NCBI RefSeq assembly: GCF_009711165.2
Contig: NZ_WMID02000003.1
Coordinates: 186,001-250,000, forward strand
Length of the DNA: 64,000 bases
Source: Flavobacterium sp. MC2016-06
Lineage (GTDB): Bacteria; Bacteroidota; Bacteroidia; Flavobacteriales; Flavobacteriaceae
Direction: 5' to 3'
Part shown: positions 51,165 to 60,603 of the stretch, piece by piece
How positions within the stretch are numbered: position 1 is the stretch's first letter
Layout of the letters: each line of letters opens with the position of its first letter
The notes under the pieces: model-generated
Seen by the model: the letters and a program-made list of their open reading frames with translations, nothing else
Databases searched by the model: none
Told to the model about the DNA's origin: nothing
Position numbers and translations under genes: made by a program

Positions 51165-52589
51165 ATGAAACATATATATATAACACTGCTGGCGCTGTTG
51201 ATGTTTACTGCATCATCTTGCGAAAATTACACCGATATTACACCTAAAGGAGCTTTAGTTATCGAAACAGCCGATCAATTTCATCAAATGGTATCGCTGC
51301 CAAACAGAGCTTATCCAATTAATAACTTTCAGTATTTGGTAGACGATCAATGGATGAAAGAAGCAAACGTGATTGGAAAAACGCCAAACATCGATATTAT
51401 TAATTTTACTTTTGATGAAACTACAGATAGAGTTGCTTTAATGACAGGTTCGAGCTTTTACAATCAAGCTTACGCTTATATTAACAGATGGAATACTATT
51501 ATTTCATTAGTTGATGATAGTAAAGGAGATGAAGCAACAAAACTATTAGCAAAAGCAGAAGCTAAAATTTACAGAGCATACGATCACTTTTTGTTAGTAA
51601 ACACGTATGCAAAAGCGTATGATCCAGCAACTGCAGCTACCGATGGAGGTATTTGTATCATGGATAAATTTGATTTAGAAGCAGAGCCGTCAAAATCTAC
51701 TGTAGCTCAGGTTTACGACTTTATTCAAAAAGACATAGAAGATGCATTACCGTATCTTCAAGAAAAACCACTTGATGTTTATCATCCGTCACTAGCATTT
51801 GCTTATGCATTTAAAGCCAAAGTTCATTTGTTTAAACGTGAAATTGCAAGCGCAGAAGCAGCATCACAAAAGTCACTAACCTATAACAAACAAATATTTG
51901 ATATGGTAGCGTATAATACGCAGGGAGGACCAACTGTACTTGCTGTACCAGCCGCAAATAATGTAGAAATATTAAGCTATATGTACATGACAGGTTATAA
52001 CGAAATGACTTTTGGTTACAGCTATATTATAAGCCCAGAATTGAGAACTTTATTTGGAACAAATGATGCACGTTTTAATTTATTCTTTAATACTACAAGC
52101 ACAACAAATCTAGATCAAGGTTCAAATACAGCATATTGGGGAATCGCCTATACCAAGTATTTTTATTCTACAGTTGGAATGAAAACAACAGAAGTGTATT
52201 TGATGCTTGCCGAATGTTATGCGAGAGAAGATAAATATACGGAGGCAGTTGACATTTTAAATCAATTAAGAGCAAAACGTATTTTATCGGGTACCGTAAA
52301 TTTAGCAGTTCCAGCGACGAGAAAAGAAACGATGGCACTTGTTATCAACGAACGCAGAAGAGAATTACTTTTTGGTTTTAATCGCTTTTTTGATCTTAAG
52401 AGATTAAACAATGAAGCTGATTATGCAAAGACTGTTACAAGATTATTTCCACTTGTAAATAAAACGGTTGCACAAAAAACGTATACTTTACAACCAGATT
52501 CAAGATTATACATTGTACCGTTTCCTTTAACAGCTTTGACAAAAAATCCAAAACTTACTTTAAATACAAACGAAACAGTTCCGTTTTAA
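51165..52589 (+). CDS. SusD/RagB family outer-membrane lipoprotein
   Basis: A 474-residue protein, the ligand-binding lid of the SusC transporter, starting five bases after the susC stop. The signal ends in a lipobox (LLMFTASSCEN). The body has SusD-type TPR helices (AKAEAKIYRAYDHFLLVNTYAKAY, FIQKDIEDALPYL) and the C-terminal family block (TEVYLMLAECYAREDKYTEAVDILNQLRAKR, ALVINERRRELLFGFNRFFDLKRLN). It is anchored on the cell surface. Substrate cannot be read from sequence. Confidence 0.94.
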   Translation: MKHIYITLLALLMFTASSCENYTDITPKGALVIETADQFHQMVSLPNRAYPINNFQYLVDDQWMKEANVIGKTPNIDIINFTFDETTDRVALMTGSSFYNQAYAYINRWNTIISLVDDSKGDEATKLLAKAEAKIYRAYDHFLLVNTYAKAYDPATAATDGGICIMDKFDLEAEPSKSTVAQVYDFIQKDIEDALPYLQEKPLDVYHPSLAFAYAFKAKVHLFKREIASAEAASQKSLTYNKQIFDMVAYNTQGGPTVLAVPAANNVEILSYMYMTGYNEMTFGYSYIISPELRTLFGTNDARFNLFFNTTSTTNLDQGSNTAYWGIAYTKYFYSTVGMKTTEVYLMLAECYAREDKYTEAVDILNQLRAKRILSGTVNLAVPATRKETMALVINERRRELLFGFNRFFDLKRLNNEADYAKTVTRLFPLVNKTVAQKTYTLQPDSRLYIVPFPLTALTKNPKLTLNTNETVPF

Positions 52590-52594
52590 TTCTG

Positions 52595-55036
52595 ATGAAG
52601 AAATTATTTATATTACTAACCATGCTGACTGTTTTGCAGCAGCATGGTTTTGCTCAAACTCAAGAAAAAAAAGCAGATAGTACTAATGCCCAGCCAAAAG
52701 GTGGTTTACAACCTTATGAAAAGGTAATTAAAGAAAATGCTAAAACCAAATCAGGTCTTTTTACGGTTAGTCAGGTCGATACTAAATATTACTTTCAAAT
52801 TCCAGACAGTTTATTTAATCGATATATGATTGTAGTAACCCGATATCTTTCTACTCCTGAAGGTTTGGGAAGTTTTGGTGGTGAAAAAGCCAACGAGCAG
52901 ACTATTTATTTTGAGAAAGGAGCTAACAATACCGTTTTTTTAAGATCATTACAATACAAGCAAGATGTACGTAATGCAGATTCAATGCTAGCAAAAGCAT
53001 TAGCAAGCAGTAACGAAAATCCTATTGTGGCGGCTTTTCCCATAAAAACAATCAATCCAGCAACGGGAAATGTTGTTATTGAAGTAACAGATGTTTTCAA
53101 GAAAGAAAATCCGATGTTCTCTATTGCAAATCAGGAGAAAACAGAAAGAAAACTAACTTCTCTTGCAGATGATAAATCTTTTATAGAAACAATAGATACT
53201 TATCCAATTAACGTTGAGGTAAAAACAACAAAAACGTACACAAACGCTACAGCAAGCAGCGGAACGGTAACACTGCGGTTGAATACCTCAATTGTACTGC
53301 TGCCAAAAACACCAATGCGCAAACGTTTTGCAGATGAAAGAGTTGGTTTTTTTGCTAATAAATATGTTTTATTTGATGATGATGAACAACGTGCGCAAGC
53401 GAAGTACATTATTCAACGTTATCGTCTAGAACCTAAAGACAAAGACATCAAGAAATATGAAAGCGGACAATTGGTTGAACCCAAAAAACAAATCGTTTAC
53501 TACATTGATCCAGCTACGCCAAAAAAATGGAGACCTTATTTAATTGCAGGAATCAACGATTGGCAGAAAGCTTTTGAAGCAGCGGGTTTTAAAAATGCGA
53601 TTGTTGGTAAAGAATGGCCGGAAAATGATCCAACGATGAGTTTAGAAGATGCTAGATATTCTGTAGTACGATATTATGCTTCTGAAACGCCAAATGCTTA
53701 CGGACCGCGAGTGAGCGACCCAAGAAGCGGCGAAATCATAGAAAGTCATGTTGGATGGTATCATAATGTGATGAAATTAGTACAAAGATGGTACATGATT
53801 CAAGCGGGACCTTTAGATCCTAGAGCTAGAAAAATGCATCTGGATGATGAATTAATGGGACAGTTAATACGTTTTGTTTCTTCTCATGAAATCGGACATA
53901 CTATTGGTTTACGTCACAATATGGGAGCCAGCAGTGCAACTCCGGTAGAAAAACTAAGAGATAAAAAATGGGTTGAAGCAAACGGACATACCGTTTCTAT
54001 AATGGATTATGCACGTTTTAATTATGTGGCACAGCCAGAAGACAATATTAGTCCAGAAGGTATTTATCCGCGTATCGGAATGTACGACAAATGGGCTCTT
54101 AAGTGGGGTTACAGCTATTTTCCAAAAGCAAAAGATGAATTTGAAGAAGAAAAAATACTAAGTAAACTGACTACTGATAGCTTGTCTGTTAATCCTAAAT
54201 TGTGGTTTGGAGGCGAAGGAAAAGAAGAAGATCCACGCAGCCAGACAGAAGATCTTGGTGACGATGCAGTTCTTGCCAGCGATTATGGTATTAAAAATTT
54301 AAAGCGCGTAGTGCCAAACCTTATTACTTGGACGTATCAGCCTGACGATGCTTACGATAATTTAGCAGATATGCACAAAGCAGTTGTAAAACAATATGGT
54401 TTGTATTTATATCATGTATTAAAATATATTGGTAATAACTATGTAACTAAAAGAACAGTTGATGAAAAAGGTTTAGTATACCAGCCAGTTCCTAAAGCAA
54501 AAGTAAAAGCAGCTATTGGTTATGTAGGAAGACAATTGTTTGTGGCTCCTCTTTGGATGTATCCGAAGGAAATTGATCAGCTTATTTCTTTAAAAACAGA
54601 AGATCAAATATCAGATCAGCAGAATCAAGTATTAAATATGCTTTTAAGTTCTGGAATGCTTTACAACATCAGCCTAAAAGCAATGCAGTTTGAAGGTGCT
54701 TATACAGTACCAGAATTTTTAAACGATTTACAGCAAACAGTATGGGTGAAATTTAGCGGTGACGAAAAATTAGATTTTTATAGAAGAGGTTTAGAGCGCA
54801 GTTATATTGATAAATTAAACATGCTTTTATTACCTAAAGAAGTAGAACCAGGTAAAGCTTTAACTGCAGCACAGCGCAGTGATATAAGATTGTATGGCAA
54901 ACAGCATATTTTAAAATTAAGAACTGATATTACAAAACTGATGAGCACAGAAACAGGACTTAATAAAGAACATTATGAAAGTCTTTTGACAGAAATAGAC
55001 AAAATCATCAATAAAATAGATAAGACTTCGATATGA
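52595..55036 (+). CDS. Zinc-dependent metalloprotease (DUF5117/DUF4953 type)
   Basis: An 813-residue protein with signal peptide (ILLTMLTVLQQHGFAQ). The zincin motif is HEIGHTIGLRH at residues 431-441, with catalytic E432 and three His ligands as in the metzincin-like DUF4953 family; the N-terminal part is DUF5117-like (FQIPDSLFNRYMIVVTRYLS, GGEKANEQTIYFEKG). The protein is predicted to be exported, in the periplasm or on the surface. It starts five bases after susD and overlaps the next gene by four bases, so it belongs to the same operon and probably cleaves the imported or bound peptide ligand. Confidence 0.92.
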   Translation: MKKLFILLTMLTVLQQHGFAQTQEKKADSTNAQPKGGLQPYEKVIKENAKTKSGLFTVSQVDTKYYFQIPDSLFNRYMIVVTRYLSTPEGLGSFGGEKANEQTIYFEKGANNTVFLRSLQYKQDVRNADSMLAKALASSNENPIVAAFPIKTINPATGNVVIEVTDVFKKENPMFSIANQEKTERKLTSLADDKSFIETIDTYPINVEVKTTKTYTNATASSGTVTLRLNTSIVLLPKTPMRKRFADERVGFFANKYVLFDDDEQRAQAKYIIQRYRLEPKDKDIKKYESGQLVEPKKQIVYYIDPATPKKWRPYLIAGINDWQKAFEAAGFKNAIVGKEWPENDPTMSLEDARYSVVRYYASETPNAYGPRVSDPRSGEIIESHVGWYHNVMKLVQRWYMIQAGPLDPRARKMHLDDELMGQLIRFVSSHEIGHTIGLRHNMGASSATPVEKLRDKKWVEANGHTVSIMDYARFNYVAQPEDNISPEGIYPRIGMYDKWALKWGYSYFPKAKDEFEEEKILSKLTTDSLSVNPKLWFGGEGKEEDPRSQTEDLGDDAVLASDYGIKNLKRVVPNLITWTYQPDDAYDNLADMHKAVVKQYGLYLYHVLKYIGNNYVTKRTVDEKGLVYQPVPKAKVKAAIGYVGRQLFVAPLWMYPKEIDQLISLKTEDQISDQQNQVLNMLLSSGMLYNISLKAMQFEGAYTVPEFLNDLQQTVWVKFSGDEKLDFYRRGLERSYIDKLNMLLLPKEVEPGKALTAAQRSDIRLYGKQHILKLRTDITKLMSTETGLNKEHYESLLTEIDKIINKIDKTSI

Positions 55037-55554
55037 AAAAAGTATTAGTTATCGCATTAATCTGCCTAAGCACTTTGGCGCATGCACAGTTAACATCAAA
55101 AGAAGAAGTTACTCCAGAATTAGTAGAAAAACGCGAAGCACAAAAAAAGGAAATCACAAAGAATTATTTGGCTTTAAAAGACAATTTGATCCTTTCTGAT
55201 AGTTTGGCAGTTGTTACCAATGCAAAAGCATTAGAGAATTCACTAAAGAATTTCAGATTTAAAAAGTTAAGTCTTGAACAAATGAACGAGGCAACGACAA
55301 AAAGAAAAGAAATTATAGCGTTAACAGCTGAAATTACGGCAACTAAAAACATCAATAAACAGCGTAAGATTTTTGAAACGCTTTCTATTAAGTTTTGGGA
55401 TTTGGCTGGAAAATTTAAAGCAGCAGATGCGACATTACATTTACAAATGTGCCCCATGACCAGTGCGGTTTGGGTAAGTGACAGCAAGGAAATCAAGAAT
55501 CCTTACTATCCAAAAAATATGCTGACTTGCGGTTTAGTAAAAGCAAGTCTATAA
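55033..55554 (+). CDS. Secreted DUF3347-like protein
   Basis: A 173-residue protein with a signal peptide (VLVIALICLSTLAHAQ). It shows the DUF3347 pattern: KNYLALKDNLILSDSLAVVTNAKALENSL in the first half and, at the end, LQMCPMTSAVWVSDSKEIKNPYYPKNMLTCG, with the paired CPM and MLTCG marks. DUF3347 domains often accompany heavy-metal (copper) efflux proteins, so metal binding through Cys and Met is plausible. The start overlaps the protease stop (ATGA), so translation is coupled. It ends the operon and a hairpin follows. Confidence 0.82.
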   Translation: MKKVLVIALICLSTLAHAQLTSKEEVTPELVEKREAQKKEITKNYLALKDNLILSDSLAVVTNAKALENSLKNFRFKKLSLEQMNEATTKRKEIIALTAEITATKNINKQRKIFETLSIKFWDLAGKFKAADATLHLQMCPMTSAVWVSDSKEIKNPYYPKNMLTCGLVKASL

Positions 55555-55577
55555 AGATTGAATTAGTTTAGTTTGAT

Positions 55578-55608
55578 AAATACGGTGTTCTGAAAAGGAG
55601 CCGTATTT
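55578..55608. terminator. Terminator between convergent operons
   Basis: AAATACGG and CCGTATTT form an 8-bp stem with a 15-base loop, followed by TGTCTTTT. It lies between the DUF3347 gene and the LytTR regulator gene. Confidence 0.7.
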
Positions 55609-55631
55609 GTCTTTTACACTAATTTGCGTAT

Positions 55632-56357
55632 TTAGTCTAAAGAATTTTCAGAAAGGAATTTCATAAACGGAACTTTATATTGCTCTGAAACCGTGATACG
55701 CTGTTTGTTAATTACAATCTGGCTTCGTTCTATAACTTCAACATTTTTTAAAGAAACAATAAACGAACGGTGCACGCGCATAAATTTGTCTGCGGGTAAT
55801 TCTTCTTCCATCGTTTTTAAACTCATCAAAGTAAGAATCGGCTGAGGTTCGTTTTTAATCCAGATTTTAATATAATCCTTTAGACCTTCAAAATATAAAA
55901 CCGAATCGAGCTGTATTTTGAGCTGTTTGTATCCAGATTTTACATAGATAAACTCCATTTGATCCGTCTTTTCTTTTTTAGCTTTTTTAGTCATTGTAAA
56001 CCAATCTCTGGCTTTATTGACCGCAGTAAAAAATTCGGTATAATCAAACGGTTTTAGTAAATAATCTATCGCTTCGGCTTTTAAACCTTCCAATGCATAT
56101 TGATCAAAAGCAGTGGTAAAAATAATTCGAGTCGATTTCGGAATTAGTTTTGCCAGTTCTAAACCCGTTAAATCAGGCATCTGAATGTCTAGAAAAATCA
56201 AATCAACACGCTCTTCATTCAAAAAATCCAAAGCCTCAATAGCATTGTTGCATTTTTTTAGAAGCTGCAAAAAAGGAGTTTTATTCACATAATTTTCAAC
56301 CAAGTTCAAAGCCATTGGTTCGTCATCTACAATTAAACACGTTATTTTATCAGACAT
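55632..56357 (-). CDS. LytTR response regulator
   Basis: A 241-residue regulator: receiver domain with the phospho-acceptor in LIFLDIQMPDLTGLEL (about D55) and a C-terminal LytTR DNA-binding domain (FIYVKSGYKQLKIQLDSVLYFEGLKDYIKI, KFMRVHRSFIVSLKNVEVIER, VSEQYKVPF). It lies 12 bases after the kinase gene and is the last gene of the efflux operon. The pair should sense an envelope signal and set expression of the pump. The LytTR family binds direct repeats upstream of target genes; none is called here. Confidence 0.94.
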   Translation of the reverse strand: MSDKITCLIVDDEPMALNLVENYVNKTPFLQLLKKCNNAIEALDFLNEERVDLIFLDIQMPDLTGLELAKLIPKSTRIIFTTAFDQYALEGLKAEAIDYLLKPFDYTEFFTAVNKARDWFTMTKKAKKEKTDQMEFIYVKSGYKQLKIQLDSVLYFEGLKDYIKIWIKNEPQPILTLMSLKTMEEELPADKFMRVHRSFIVSLKNVEVIERSQIVINKQRITVSEQYKVPFMKFLSENSLD

Positions 56358-56369
56358 GATGATTGGTTT

Positions 56370-57410
56370 TTAAATTTCTAAAATCAGATTTACGATAAAA
56401 AAATGATCTTCTACAACAGTCGTAAACTCATATTTTCCAGGATATAATAATTCCAGTCTTTTCTTCATATTTTGCAAACCGATGCCAGAACCGCTTTTGT
56501 CGCTGTCTGTTTTAGGAAAATTATGATTTTTTATGTTGAATGAAATGCGGTTTTCATCCACATTCATTTTAAAAATAATTTCGGTTTCCTGACTTGTAGA
56601 AACGCCGTGTTTGAAAGCATTTTCTATTAATGAAATAAACAAAAGAGGCGCAACTTGAAGATCGGTTTTTAAAACAGGAAAATCATATTCAATTTTAGTA
56701 TTTTCTGTAAATCGCAGTTTCATCAACTCAATATAATTCGTAATAAATTGAATTTCATTAGATAAACTCACCTTTTCATCATTGGTTTGATACAATAAAT
56801 AACGCATCAATTTGCTTAAACTATGAATGGTTTGTTTGGCCTGTTCCGGCGAAATATCGACCAAAGAATAAATGTTATTTAAAGAATTAAAAAAGAAATG
56901 AGGCTGTAATTGATACTTTAAATGCTGCAGCTCCGATTCTAATTTAATCGTAACCGCTTCTTTGCGTTCAACCTCAGTTTTAATCCATCGTTCTGTAGTT
57001 TTTACGGCAATTGAAAAAACTACAGGAACGGTGAATAAGATGATATCAATATAAATAAATAAACTTCTTGAAGGTCTAAACGGATCTTCTTTCCCATTAT
57101 GCGGCACCATGTGGTTTTGGAAAAAAAAGTCTTTAAAAGATTGATTTGCCCAAATAAAAAGGGAAATCAATACGGCATTAATCAAAACATACCAAATGAT
57201 TTTTTTGGAAAACAGGAAACGCTCAATAAGTACAAAATAGTTGCTGTAAAAAATAACAGCGTACAAAAATAAAGGAATCCAAGAAAAAAAGATTACGGTT
57301 TGTATCGCTTGATTCTGTCCAGAAGACAATAAATAAGGCAGCATAAACAATACCAACCAAACCATTAAATGCAAAATTCCGATCAGTACTTTATTCTTTA
57401 TAAAATTCAT
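56370..57410 (-). CDS. LytS-type sensor histidine kinase
   Basis: A 346-residue kinase with four transmembrane helices in the first ~150 residues, then the His_kinase domain (LQHLKYQLQPHFFFNSLNNIYSLVD, the phospho-acceptor His in QPHFFFN) and an ATPase (FISLIENAFKHGVS, GSGIGLQNMKKRLELLY). No extracytoplasmic sensory domain is seen, so it may sense the membrane itself. It is the partner of the LytTR regulator and follows the permease gene by 12 bases. The kinase starting at 62960 has the same architecture. Confidence 0.93.
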   Translation of the reverse strand: MNFIKNKVLIGILHLMVWLVLFMLPYLLSSGQNQAIQTVIFFSWIPLFLYAVIFYSNYFVLIERFLFSKKIIWYVLINAVLISLFIWANQSFKDFFFQNHMVPHNGKEDPFRPSRSLFIYIDIILFTVPVVFSIAVKTTERWIKTEVERKEAVTIKLESELQHLKYQLQPHFFFNSLNNIYSLVDISPEQAKQTIHSLSKLMRYLLYQTNDEKVSLSNEIQFITNYIELMKLRFTENTKIEYDFPVLKTDLQVAPLLFISLIENAFKHGVSTSQETEIIFKMNVDENRISFNIKNHNFPKTDSDKSGSGIGLQNMKKRLELLYPGKYEFTTVVEDHFFIVNLILEI

Positions 57411-57422
57411 TTCTGTTTTGTT

Positions 57423-58640
57423 TTATTCATAACGCAATGCGGTAATTGGATCTAAAGACGACGCTTTTTTTGCAGGATACCATCCAAAAAAGATTCCTGT
57501 TACGGCACATACTAAAAACGAAATAACAATAGAATAACTTGTTACCGCTGTAGGCCAATGCAGTACTTTTTCGATAAAAAGAGTTGCTCCTAATCCCAAA
57601 GATACACCAATTATTCCGCCAGTAATACTAATCATAATGGCTTCAATTAGAAATTGCATTAAAATATCAGAATCTTTTCCGCCAACGGCCAAACGAAGTC
57701 CAATTTCTCTCGTTCTTTCTTTTACCGAAACATACATGATATTCATAATACCAATGCCGCCTACTAATAAAGAAATACTCGCAATTGCCACTAATAATAT
57801 CGTAAGCATTTGGCTGGTAGAACTAAAAGTTGCAATCATTTCTTCCATCGAAAAAACATTAAAATCATCTTCTTTATCGCCTGTAATTTTATGACGTTCT
57901 CTTAAAATCTGGCTCACTTCATCAACTGCCTGCTGTGATTTTTCTTCACTTATAGAAGAAGCAATAACAGAACCTAAATAATCTTGAGCGAGAATACGTT
58001 TTTGTACCGTTGTGTAAGGCGATAAAATAACATCGTCTTGATCTTGTCCAAAAGTACTTTCTCCTTTTTTCTCTAATACACCAATTACTTTAAACGGAAT
58101 ACTGTTAAAACGAATCATTTTACCAATCGGATCTTCATTCGGAAACAAATTAGTAACGACAGTCTGCCCAATTACGGCAACTTTTGCAGCCGTTTTAATC
58201 TCTTGATCGGTAAAAATGCTGCCACTTTTTACTTCCCAGACTTTGATTTTTAAATATTCTGGTGTTACACCATAAATAGAAGTCGGCCAGTTGTGCGCAC
58301 CGTAAATAGATTGTCCGCTTCCGTTTACCAAAGGAGAAACTGCCGAAAGCATTTTAGTCTGCGATTTTAAAGCTTGATAATCTCCCAAAGTCAAAGTCTG
58401 CATTGCAGTTGGGTCCATACGAACGCCGCCGCGCATGTCTGCTCCGGGACGAATCGTAATCATATTAGAACCCATACTCGAAATTTTAGTTTTAATACTT
58501 TCTTTGGAGCCTTCTCCAATGGCAAGCATTGCAATTACAGAAGCTACACCAATAATAATTCCGAGCATCGTAAGCAAGGTTCGAACCTTATTTAGAATAA
58601 TGGCTCTCCAAGCGATCTTAAATAAATTTAGAATTCTCAT
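57423..58640 (-). CDS. ABC transporter permease, MacB-type
   Basis: A 405-residue permease. Its N-terminal helix (LTMLGIIIGVASVIAMLAIGEGSKESI) is followed by a MacB periplasmic domain (residues ~40-270) and three C-terminal FtsX-type helices (LLVAIASISLLVGGIGIMNIMYVSVKERTREIGLR). It works with the ATPase encoded three bases upstream and the MacA and TolC proteins to form a tripartite pump that moves substrates out of the periplasm. Substrates of MacAB pumps include macrolides, toxins and peptides; this one's is unknown. Confidence 0.94.
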   Translation of the reverse strand: MRILNLFKIAWRAIILNKVRTLLTMLGIIIGVASVIAMLAIGEGSKESIKTKISSMGSNMITIRPGADMRGGVRMDPTAMQTLTLGDYQALKSQTKMLSAVSPLVNGSGQSIYGAHNWPTSIYGVTPEYLKIKVWEVKSGSIFTDQEIKTAAKVAVIGQTVVTNLFPNEDPIGKMIRFNSIPFKVIGVLEKKGESTFGQDQDDVILSPYTTVQKRILAQDYLGSVIASSISEEKSQQAVDEVSQILRERHKITGDKEDDFNVFSMEEMIATFSSTSQMLTILLVAIASISLLVGGIGIMNIMYVSVKERTREIGLRLAVGGKDSDILMQFLIEAIMISITGGIIGVSLGLGATLFIEKVLHWPTAVTSYSIVISFLVCAVTGIFFGWYPAKKASSLDPITALRYE

Positions 58641-58642
58641 AA

Positions 58643-59386
58643 TTATTCTTCTTCTTTTCCCAGCGCCGCCAAAGCATTAGCAGCAGAGAGAATATTAGTA
58701 TTAGGACTATCTTTTATAATATGTCCGTCTTTAAGGATTATAGTACGACTGCTAAAAGTGGCAATGTCAGGTTCGTGCGTTACAAAAACAATCGTTTTTC
58801 CTTGTTTGTTCAGCTCTTGAAACAAAGCCATAATTTCATAAGAAGTTCTAGTATCTAGATTTCCTGTAGCTTCATCGGCCAAAATAACCACGGGATTATT
58901 GACTAACGATCTAGCAATTGCAACACGCTGCTGCTGACCGCCAGAAAGCTGTGCCGGCGTATGATGCAGTCTATTACTAAGATTTACTTTTTCAAGAGAT
59001 TCTAATGCAAGTGCTTCCATTTCATCAGCGTCGTATTTAGTATTGTACATCAAAGGCAGTTTTACATTTTCGATTGCCGATGTTTTGGGCAGTAAATTAT
59101 AAGATTGAAAAATAAAACCTATTTTTTCATTTCTAATTTTAGCCAAATCTTTTTTAGATTGTTGTTTTACCGCTACGTTATCAATATCATAAACTCCCGA
59201 AGTGGGCTGGTCTAAACATCCTAAAATATTTAATAAGCTGCTTTTTCCAGAACCGCTGGAACCCATTATGGTTACAAATTCTCCTTCTTCTATCGTAAAT
59301 GAAACTCCTTTTAAAGCATGAATGGTTTCTTCTCCCATTACAAAAGAGCGCTTTAAATCTTCTATTTTTATAATCGTTTTAGCCAT
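58643..59386 (-). CDS. ABC transporter ATP-binding protein, MacB-type
   Basis: A 247-residue ATPase with Walker A (GSSGSGKSSLLN), ABC signature (LSGGQQQRVAIARSL), Walker B (PVVILADEATGNLD) and switch His (FVTHEPD). It is the LolD/MacB N-domain type. It is separated from the permease gene by two bases and from the MacA gene by two bases, all on the minus strand, so the pump is one operon. In classical MacB the ATPase and permease are one chain; here they are split. Confidence 0.96.
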   Translation of the reverse strand: MAKTIIKIEDLKRSFVMGEETIHALKGVSFTIEEGEFVTIMGSSGSGKSSLLNILGCLDQPTSGVYDIDNVAVKQQSKKDLAKIRNEKIGFIFQSYNLLPKTSAIENVKLPLMYNTKYDADEMEALALESLEKVNLSNRLHHTPAQLSGGQQQRVAIARSLVNNPVVILADEATGNLDTRTSYEIMALFQELNKQGKTIVFVTHEPDIATFSSRTIILKDGHIIKDSPNTNILSAANALAALGKEEE

Positions 59387-59388
59387 TT

Positions 59389-60597
59389 TTATTTCTTTTT
59401 TCCTGGAGGTTTTGGCATAAAAGGACTATCATTATTTCCTGCTTCTGCCACAACTTCGTCTTTAGTTGCTTGTTTAAGACCGTATACTAATTCATCGCCT
59501 TCGTTTAAACCGCTTAAAACCGCCACATTAATTCCGTCACTTGTACCTAAAATAATTGTTTTTGGACTAATGTTTTTTCCGTTAAGCACCCAAACCTGAG
59601 CTTCGTTTTTAGTTTTATTTTCTTGTAATGGAACAGCTTTAAGATTATTCTGTTTTTGATACGTCGCTAAAGCTTTAGCATCTGGCTCAAAATTGGCCGC
59701 TTTAGCTTCTATAGTCAGCACATTTTTTAGTTCTAAAGTATAGATCGAAATTGTCGCTGTAAGTCCGGGTTTTAATTTTAAATCAGGATTATCCGCTTTA
59801 ATAACTACCGTATACGTTACCACATTTGAAGTTGTTGTTGCGTTAAGTCTTACCTGCGTAATCACACCTTGAAATTCTTCACCTTGATACGCATCTACTG
59901 TAAAAGTTACGCGTTGTCCTTCCTTAACCTGTCCAATATCCGCTTCATCAACATTAGCTTCAACCTGCATTTCTGTCAAATCTTTTGCAATAGTAAATAG
60001 AGTAGGAGTGCTGTAACTTGCTGCTACTGTTTGTCCTTCATCTACAGCTTTAGACAATATAACACCGTCTATTGGCGAATAAATAGTCGCATAACTTAAA
60101 TTGGTTTGTGCTTTTTGCAAATCAGACAAACGCTGTACAACAGTACTTTTGGCATTATTTAAATTGTAAAGAGCTTCATCATAATCAGATCGGCTGATTA
60201 CTTTGCTGTCAAACAACGTTTTTTGTCTGTCAAAAATGCGCTGTAAATAGTTTTTCTCATTCAAAGCACTTTCATACAAAGCTTTTGCCTGAACTAAAGC
60301 GGCTTGCAGATTGGTTTTGTCTAATTCAGCAATAAGCTGTCCTTTTTTAACCACCGTATTATAATCTACATATATTTTTTCTACAACTCCAGAAACCTGA
60401 GTTCCTACTTCTACTTCTTTTACAGGTTGTATCGTTCCAGTCGCCGTTACCGTAGTTTTAATGTCTGCAATTTTAGCTTTAAGGGATTCCGCTTTTACAG
60501 GAACTTCATTAGTTCCTGACGAAAAAGAGCAGTAAATCGCTATTACTATAAAAGCTAAACTAATCGCTCCTACAATCTTGTTCTTTTTATTTTTCAT
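59389..60597 (-). CDS. Efflux periplasmic adaptor, MacA/HlyD-type
   Basis: A 402-residue protein with an N-terminal membrane anchor (IVGAISLAFIVIAIYCSFSSG), a barrel-sandwich hybrid half (VEVGTQVSGVVEKIYVDYNT, KKGQLIAELD), a coiled-coil hairpin (ALYESALNEKNYLQRIFDRQ, SKVISRSDYDEALYNLNNAKST), the second half (YSPIDGVILSKAVDEGQTV) and beta-barrel domains (VTFTVDAYQGEEFQGVITQV). It links the inner-membrane permease with the TolC channel. It lies two bases upstream of the ATPase gene and six downstream of the TolC gene. Confidence 0.95.
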   Translation of the reverse strand: MKNKKNKIVGAISLAFIVIAIYCSFSSGTNEVPVKAESLKAKIADIKTTVTATGTIQPVKEVEVGTQVSGVVEKIYVDYNTVVKKGQLIAELDKTNLQAALVQAKALYESALNEKNYLQRIFDRQKTLFDSKVISRSDYDEALYNLNNAKSTVVQRLSDLQKAQTNLSYATIYSPIDGVILSKAVDEGQTVAASYSTPTLFTIAKDLTEMQVEANVDEADIGQVKEGQRVTFTVDAYQGEEFQGVITQVRLNATTTSNVVTYTVVIKADNPDLKLKPGLTATISIYTLELKNVLTIEAKAANFEPDAKALATYQKQNNLKAVPLQENKTKNEAQVWVLNGKNISPKTIILGTSDGINVAVLSGLNEGDELVYGLKQATKDEVVAEAGNNDSPFMPKPPGKKK

Positions 60598-60603
60598 TGT
60601 CTT

